Assembly: GCA_039818825.1 (NCBI GenBank) | Contig: JBCBTD010000002.1 | Coordinates: 1 to 64,000, forward strand | DNA: 64,000 bases | Direction: 5' to 3' | Source of the DNA: JBCBTD01 sp039818825 | GTDB lineage: Bacteria; Pseudomonadota; Alphaproteobacteria; Geminicoccales; Geminicoccaceae | Part shown: positions 59,634-64,000 of the stretch, in pieces | How positions within the stretch are numbered: the stretch's first letter is position 1 | Layout: each line of letters opens with the position of its first letter | Position numbers and translations under genes: made by a program | The notes under the pieces: model-generated | Seen by the model: the letters and a program-made list of their open reading frames with translations, nothing else | Databases searched by the model: none | What the model was told of the DNA's origin: nothing

Positions 59634-60809
59634 ATGGTGTCAGGCAAGGCGTTGCTGCGCGGCGAGTTCGGCGCGCTCGAGGACAGCGGGATCGGCAAGG
59701 TCGTGCGTCGCGGTTTCGGGAGGCCGGGGGTGTTTCCGCTGTGGATCGGCGAGGGCGATCGGCCGACGCCGGCGCCGATCCGCGAGGCGGCGAAACAGGC
59801 GCTCGACGACGGGCACACCTTCTACAACATTCCGCGCGGGCGCATGGAGCTGTTGGATGCGCTCCGCGCCTACCTGGAGCGGATTTACGACGTGCCGATC
59901 GATCCCGGCCGGCTGGTCGTCCCGGGGTCGACCATGCTCTGCCTCAATTTCGCGGCGCAGATGGTCCTGGAGCCCGGCGACCACGTGGTCGTGGTTACCC
60001 CGCACTGGCCGAACGTTCTGTCGGTACTGGAGATGGCGAAGGCCGACATCACGTTCGTCCGCCAAGAGGCCAGGGAAGGTCATTGGCATCTCGATCTGGG
60101 CAAGATCGAAGCCGCATGCCGACCCGGTACCAAAGCGCTCTACGTCAACTCGCCCTGCAACCCGACCGGTTGGATCATGCCGCCGTCGATGGTCCGAACG
60201 TTGCTCGACCTCGGCCGCGAACGCGGCTTCATGATTTTCGCCGACGAGGTCTACCACCGGAACGTGTTCGATGGAGACGTAGCGCCGTCGTTCCTCGACG
60301 TGGCGACCCCCGACGATCCGGTCATCTCGATCAACGGTTTTTCGAAGGCCTGGGCGATGACCGGCTGGCGACTTGGTTGGCTGGTCGCGCCTGCCGGTTT
60401 GGAGCACCAACTCTCGGCCTACTCCACCGTCCTCAACACCGGCGCGACGTCGTTCGCCCAGTTCGGCGCAATCGCTGCCCTTGGCGACACCGGTGAGCCC
60501 ATCGTTCGTGAGTTACGCGACCAATACCGTGAAGGTTTCGAGGTCGTTCGTCGCCGTTTGGGGCAACATCCGAAGATCGAGCTGCGCGAGCCCGAAGGCG
60601 CGTTCTATGCCTTCCCGAAGATCAAAGGGATGACCGACAGCTTGGCCTTTTGCCAGCAGCTCCTAGACGAAGAGAACGTCGGCACGGCACCCGGCTACAC
60701 GTTCGGACCCGGCAACGAGGCGCACGTCCGCTTGTGTTTCGCCATGTCCGCCGAGCGTCTCGACGAGGCACTGGAGCGCCTCGTCCGATTCGTCGATCGG
60801 CACTGTTGA
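59634..60809 (+). CDS. Class I/II PLP-dependent aminotransferase
   Basis: 391 residues. LWIGEGDRPTPAPIREAAKQAL, YNIPRGRMELLDALRAYL, VNSPCNPTGWI with the PLP-phenol Asn, MIFADEVYHRNVF with Asp, and INGFSKAWAMTGWRLGW with the Schiff-base Lys. Substrate is unknown. Starts at 59622 (GTG) or 59583 (ATG) are also open; the ATG at 59634 fits the family length best. Confidence 0.87.
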   Translation: MVSGKALLRGEFGALEDSGIGKVVRRGFGRPGVFPLWIGEGDRPTPAPIREAAKQALDDGHTFYNIPRGRMELLDALRAYLERIYDVPIDPGRLVVPGSTMLCLNFAAQMVLEPGDHVVVVTPHWPNVLSVLEMAKADITFVRQEAREGHWHLDLGKIEAACRPGTKALYVNSPCNPTGWIMPPSMVRTLLDLGRERGFMIFADEVYHRNVFDGDVAPSFLDVATPDDPVISINGFSKAWAMTGWRLGWLVAPAGLEHQLSAYSTVLNTGATSFAQFGAIAALGDTGEPIVRELRDQYREGFEVVRRRLGQHPKIELREPEGAFYAFPKIKGMTDSLAFCQQLLDEENVGTAPGYTFGPGNEAHVRLCFAMSAERLDEALERLVRFVDRHC

Positions 60810-60847
60810 GGCGGGTCAGCACGCTGCCGGTGTCGTCGCCGGATGCC

Positions 60848-61633
60848 TCAACCGACGCCAAGTAGCTGGTGCAACTGGTTGACGGTGGCCTGGTCGAGAC
60901 CGGTGCGCTTGGCCAGTTCGGCGAGGTACGCACGCTCTTCGTCGGTGTCGATGTCGATCGCGAGCACCGACGCGGCATAGACCTCGGCGGCCGTTTCGAC
61001 GTCGTTGATCTTCACAACCAGGCTGTCGAGGTCCAGCGGCGCCTGCATCAGGGCGAGCAACCGCTGCAGGTCTGTGGCATCGGTGCCGTCGGCGTCGAGC
61101 TTGTCCCGAATGCGGGCGATCTCGGTTTCGTCGATTTCGCCATCGGCCTTGGCGGCTTGAATCATCGCATTCAACAAGAGGTCCGCGCGCGATTCCGAAT
61201 CGGCGCGGTCGAGGTCGGTGGTGACCGGCCTCATGGTCGGCGGCAGCGCGTCGATGGACTGCGGGGGCGCCTGTTGACCGCTCTTCGACAATGCTGTCAG
61301 CGCCAAGCTGCCCAGCAGGCCGAGTGCGCCGCCCTGCAGCGCGCCGGACGGGCGACCGCCGCCCAGAAGAAAACCCGCCACGGCCCCGACGCCGCCAGCT
61401 GCCGCCCGGTTCTGCCGCATCCCGCCGAGAAACCGAGTGGCCATTTCGGCCAGGCCGCCACTACCGGATGGCCCCGTCGGCGTGCCGCCGCCGAGCGATC
61501 CGAACAACGCGCTGAGCGGGTTGTCGGTCGCACCGAGGCCGCCTGGGCCGACGGCGTTTTGGACCCTACCGGCGCTGCGTGAGCTCAAAACGCCGTTGAG
61601 CAATCGGCCGATCACGTCGGCAGAATTGGGCAT
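60848..61633 (-). CDS. DUF533 (YebE-like) protein with C-terminal TerB-like domain
   Basis: 261 residues. A Gly-rich central part (GGVGAVAGFLLGGGRPSGALQGGALG) precedes an all-helical TerB-like domain: LLNAMIQAAKADGEIDETEIARI and DTDEERAYLAELAKRTGL. YebE-type inner-membrane-associated proteins of unknown role. ATG at 61633 starts the family N-terminus (PNSADVIGRLLNGVL). Confidence 0.84.
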   Translation of the reverse strand: MPNSADVIGRLLNGVLSSRSAGRVQNAVGPGGLGATDNPLSALFGSLGGGTPTGPSGSGGLAEMATRFLGGMRQNRAAAGGVGAVAGFLLGGGRPSGALQGGALGLLGSLALTALSKSGQQAPPQSIDALPPTMRPVTTDLDRADSESRADLLLNAMIQAAKADGEIDETEIARIRDKLDADGTDATDLQRLLALMQAPLDLDSLVVKINDVETAAEVYAASVLAIDIDTDEERAYLAELAKRTGLDQATVNQLHQLLGVG

Positions 61634-61705
61634 GGGCGATCCTCCCCGTTGCGGCGGGACTTTGCCGCACTGCGGCCGCCCCGTCACGGTGGAAGATCGG
61701 TGGGG

Positions 61706-62257
61706 TCAGCCCCCCCAGGTGCGCACCTGGCCAGTATCGACGTGGACGAAGTTGGAGCGAGGGTAGTAGCCGACACCACCGCGTCCGAGATCGATCGCCG
61801 AGCGCCGCGTCGTCGACAGGGGAACCTGGTCCAGCCGCATGTCGACGGCTTTGCCGACCATGTGGAGACTGCGCTTGGCGACGCCCCGCGACCGGCGGCG
61901 GAGCTGGGCGTTGGTCGCCGCGGTCCGGTATCCCGACAAGACCTCGACTTCGCAAAAAGTACGGCAGTACACCTGCACGTCATGGAGGATGTCGAGCACG
62001 CCGTGATCGATGCGGATGCGCTGATCGACCCGCCAATCGCGCAACAGGTGGTCGATCTTCAGGAGTGCTCGCGGTTGGTATCGACCATCGGCGAAGTAGA
62101 CGACGTCCAGCCGTTCGTCCGTATGCAGGTGTCGAAACTTCAGCCGGCGGTTGCCGCTGCGGGCCCAACCCGCGCCCGGGACGACGCTGGCTGCGATCGT
62201 GGCGAGTGCACCGGCCAGGACCCGGCGACGGCTCGGGTCGGTGTTGCCAACCACCAT
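61706..62257 (-). CDS. Tat-exported DUF882 / YcbK-like peptidase M15
   Basis: 183 residues. Twin-arginine signal PSRRRVLAGALATIAASVVPG. The mature domain matches DUF882: LKFRHLHTDERLDVVYF, VEVLSGYRTAATNAQLR, RSLHMVGKAVDMRL and NFVHVDTG. His, Asp and His form the zinc triad of D,D- or L,D-carboxypeptidase-like enzymes, so it probably trims peptidoglycan in the periplasm. Start ATG at 62257. Upstream 140 bases are AT-rich. Confidence 0.88.
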   Translation of the reverse strand: MVVGNTDPSRRRVLAGALATIAASVVPGAGWARSGNRRLKFRHLHTDERLDVVYFADGRYQPRALLKIDHLLRDWRVDQRIRIDHGVLDILHDVQVYCRTFCEVEVLSGYRTAATNAQLRRRSRGVAKRSLHMVGKAVDMRLDQVPLSTTRRSAIDLGRGGVGYYPRSNFVHVDTGQVRTWGG

Positions 62258-62400
62258 GGCTATGTTCCCCGCGTATCGAGTACGCGAGTATGTTTCAGTA
62301 GATTTTCTCAATTCGTCAAGACGTTTGACGATATCAATTCATCGGATTTCTCAGACTTTCAACCCATACACGATTGTCCAATGAGATTTTCGCCCATGGG

Positions 62401-63213
62401 TTAAGCTACGATGTTGTAGCCACCATCGACGTAGATGACGCTCCCCGTCATCATTCGTGCGAAGTCGGTGCAGAGGAATGCAGTGGTGAAACCGACGTCG
62501 TCGATCGTCGCCAGGGCGTGCAGTGGCGAGTCGTCCGCAGCCTTGTCGAGCAACGCGTCGAAATTGGTGATGCCGGAGGCTGCCCTGGTCTTCAGCGGTC
62601 CCGGCGACACGGCGTGGACGCGGATGCCCTTGCTGCCCAGTTCGGCGGCCATGTAGCGCGCGCAGGCCTCGAGTGCTGCTTTGATCGGGCCCATCATGTT
62701 GTAGTTGTCGACCACGCGCACCGACCCGAGGTAGCTCATTGTAATGAGCGTCCCGCCATCTTTCATCAATGGTTCCGCCAGCTTCGCCATCCGGACGAAG
62801 CTGTGGCAAGAAATGTCCATCGCCGCCAAGAAACCGTCACGAGAGCTGTCGACGACGCGGCCGTGCAGGTCCTCTTTCGGCGCGAACGCCATCGAGTGGA
62901 GCAAGAAATCGAGTTTGCCCCAGCGTTTGTCGATCGCGGCGAAGACGTCTTCCATCATCCCGGGAACGGTGACGTCGAGCTGAAGCAGCTCGGGCGCTTC
63001 TAGCCGCTCGGCGAGCGGCTCGACGAAGCGTTTGGCCTTGTCGTTGAGATAGGTCACCGCCAGCTCGGCACCGAGCAGGCGCATCGCCCGGGCGCAGCCG
63101 TAGGCGATCGAGTCGTCGTTGGCGATGCCGGTGACGAGGCCGACGCGCCCCTCCAGACGCCGGCCGGTGTCGACGATGGCCTGGAGGTGCGGGGGCAGGT
63201 CGACGTTGAGCAC
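62401..63213 (-). CDS. fabI: Enoyl-[acyl-carrier-protein] reductase (NADH)
   Basis: 270 residues. Last reduction step of fatty-acid elongation. GLVTGIANDDSIAYGCARAM is the variant G-x3-S-x-A cofactor motif of FabI. HSMAFAPKED and YNMMGPIKAALEA with Tyr-x6-Lys give the catalytic pair. MTGSVIYVDGG ends the chain. The N-terminal LPPHLQAIVDTGRRLEGR extension is longer than in E. coli FabI. Some genomes carry a second copy; none is visible here. Confidence 0.9.
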   Translation of the reverse strand: MLNVDLPPHLQAIVDTGRRLEGRVGLVTGIANDDSIAYGCARAMRLLGAELAVTYLNDKAKRFVEPLAERLEAPELLQLDVTVPGMMEDVFAAIDKRWGKLDFLLHSMAFAPKEDLHGRVVDSSRDGFLAAMDISCHSFVRMAKLAEPLMKDGGTLITMSYLGSVRVVDNYNMMGPIKAALEACARYMAAELGSKGIRVHAVSPGPLKTRAASGITNFDALLDKAADDSPLHALATIDDVGFTTAFLCTDFARMMTGSVIYVDGGYNIVA

Positions 63214-63314
63214 GGGAACTCTCCTGAGCGTGGGTCGCGCGATCGTAGGAGCCTAGCGACCGGACGCCACCGTTCGGTGACGACACGGTCGCAGTCACTC
63301 GGGCGTCACGCGCG

Positions 63315-63971
63315 TCAGGAAGTGGCCGGGGCCGGCGTCGCGTTGCAATGGACCCCGGTGCCCCCGAGGCCGCAATAGCCGTACGGGTTCTTGTGCAGGT
63401 ACTGCTGGTGGTAGGCCTCGGCGAAGTACAGGGGCGGGGCTTCGCCGATTTCGGTGGTGATCGGCCCGAACCCGGCTGCAGTCAGCGCCGCTTCGTAGCG
63501 GTCGCGACTGAGCTGGGCGATCGCCGCCTGCGCGTCGTCGTAGGTGTAGATCGCCGACCGGTACTGCGTGCCGACGTCGTTCCCCTGGCGCATCCCTTGG
63601 GTCGGATCGTGCGACTCCCAGAACGCCTGGATCAGTCGCTCGTAGCTGATCACCGTCGGGTCGAACACGACGTGGACGACCTCGGTGTGACCGGTGCGGC
63701 CGCTGCAGACCTCCTCGTAGGTCGGATTGGGCGTGTGGCCACCGGCGTAGCCGACGGCCGTCACCCAAACCCCCGGCAGTTGCCAGAACACCCGCTCGGC
63801 ACCCCAAAAGCAGCCGAGTCCGAAGGTCGCCTGGACCAGCCCGTTCGGATAGGGTCCATGCAAGCCGTGTCCGTTCACTGCGTGCGTCGTCGCCGTCGGG
63901 ATCGGCGCCTCACGGCCCGGCAATGTGTCGTCGACATCGGGCATCGCCCGCTTGGTCAGCCAGTTGAACAT
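63315..63971 (-). CDS. msrA: Peptide-methionine (S)-S-oxide reductase
   Basis: 218 residues. Repairs methionine sulfoxide in oxidised proteins. The active-site Cys54 is in [39 protein letters not shown] and [11 protein letters not shown] are family motifs, and C-terminal Cys residues (GYCGLGG, GVHC) are resolving candidates. Length resembles E. coli MsrA. The start ATG lies 29 bases from the window end. Confidence 0.95.
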   Translation of the reverse strand: MFNWLTKRAMPDVDDTLPGREAPIPTATTHAVNGHGLHGPYPNGLVQATFGLGCFWGAERVFWQLPGVWVTAVGYAGGHTPNPTYEEVCSGRTGHTEVVHVVFDPTVISYERLIQAFWESHDPTQGMRQGNDVGTQYRSAIYTYDDAQAAIAQLSRDRYEAALTAAGFGPITTEIGEAPPLYFAEAYHQQYLHKNPYGYCGLGGTGVHCNATPAPATS

Positions 63972-64000
63972 GAAGATCTCCTTCGTCGCCCGGCGGAAAA

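Overview
The window is a high-GC, densely packed, chromosomal stretch of a free-living Gram-negative bacterium. Mla-type outer-membrane lipid transport, DctPQM TRAP transport, RF3, a DksA-like zinc-finger protein and a bacterioferritin/BFD pair, together with the general style of the proteins, suggest an alphaproteobacterium close to the Rhodospirillales. That placement is an inference from gene content, not from a marker tree. Many genes appear to use TTG or GTG starts, often in 4-base stop/start overlaps. I saw no tRNA, rRNA, CRISPR array, insertion sequence or prophage.

Layout. 1-6.3 kb: the end of a fused peptide-ABC ATPase, small accessory genes and a DctPQM TRAP transporter. 6.3-11.1 kb: phosphatase, RF3, DksA-like protein, ECF sigma factor, pseudouridine synthase, RsmD. 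11.1-16.9 kb: GlgX, a VPxPA-CTERM surface protein, RNase HII, GlmM, a MOSC protein. 17-22.5 kb: BtuF-like binding protein, class V aminotransferase, HAD hydrolase, Nth, DUF2244 protein, DapB. 22.6-26.7 kb: a TPR protein followed by an Mla/Mce lipid-transport operon (STAS-permease fusion, ATPase, MCE protein, lipoprotein). 26.8-31.7 kb: bacterioferritin pair, divergent PaaN-like/PaaH-like genes, GpsA. 31.7-36.9 kb: ParA-like ATPase overlapping a CYTH-CHAD gene, a kinase-like gene, and a VWA/J-domain pair. 37-40.7 kb: GalU, phosphomannomutase, two DUF805-like paralogues, GNAT.

The 40.7-50.1 kb region is the most distinctive. It holds a secreted chorismate mutase, an RcnR/RcnA-type Ni/Co efflux pair with a palindromic operator, and a thermolysin-like cytosolic metalloprotease followed by a probable emfourin-type inhibitor gene, with a perfect 14-bp hairpin between them. 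It ends with a five-gene Nik/Cbi-type ECF metal-uptake operon on the minus strand, led by a clear cobalamin riboswitch and a terminator. Efflux and uptake of the same metal class therefore lie within 8 kb.

50.5-64 kb: a second VPxPA-CTERM protein, a secreted beta-propeller/caspase protein coupled to a small secreted partner, PPK2 preceded by a very strong hairpin, a DMT permease with an apparent frameshift, a coupled methyltransferase/YcgN/VOC cluster, a ferredoxin-reductase-type flavoprotein, an aminotransferase, DUF533 and DUF882 proteins, FabI and MsrA.

Several proteins look complete but lack a catalytic nucleophile (alpha/beta hydrolase Ser to Ala at 2099; PaaN-like Cys to Ala near 28114). 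These, the protease/inhibitor operon, the riboswitch-led metal operon and the ParA/CHAD pair are the points most worth following up.
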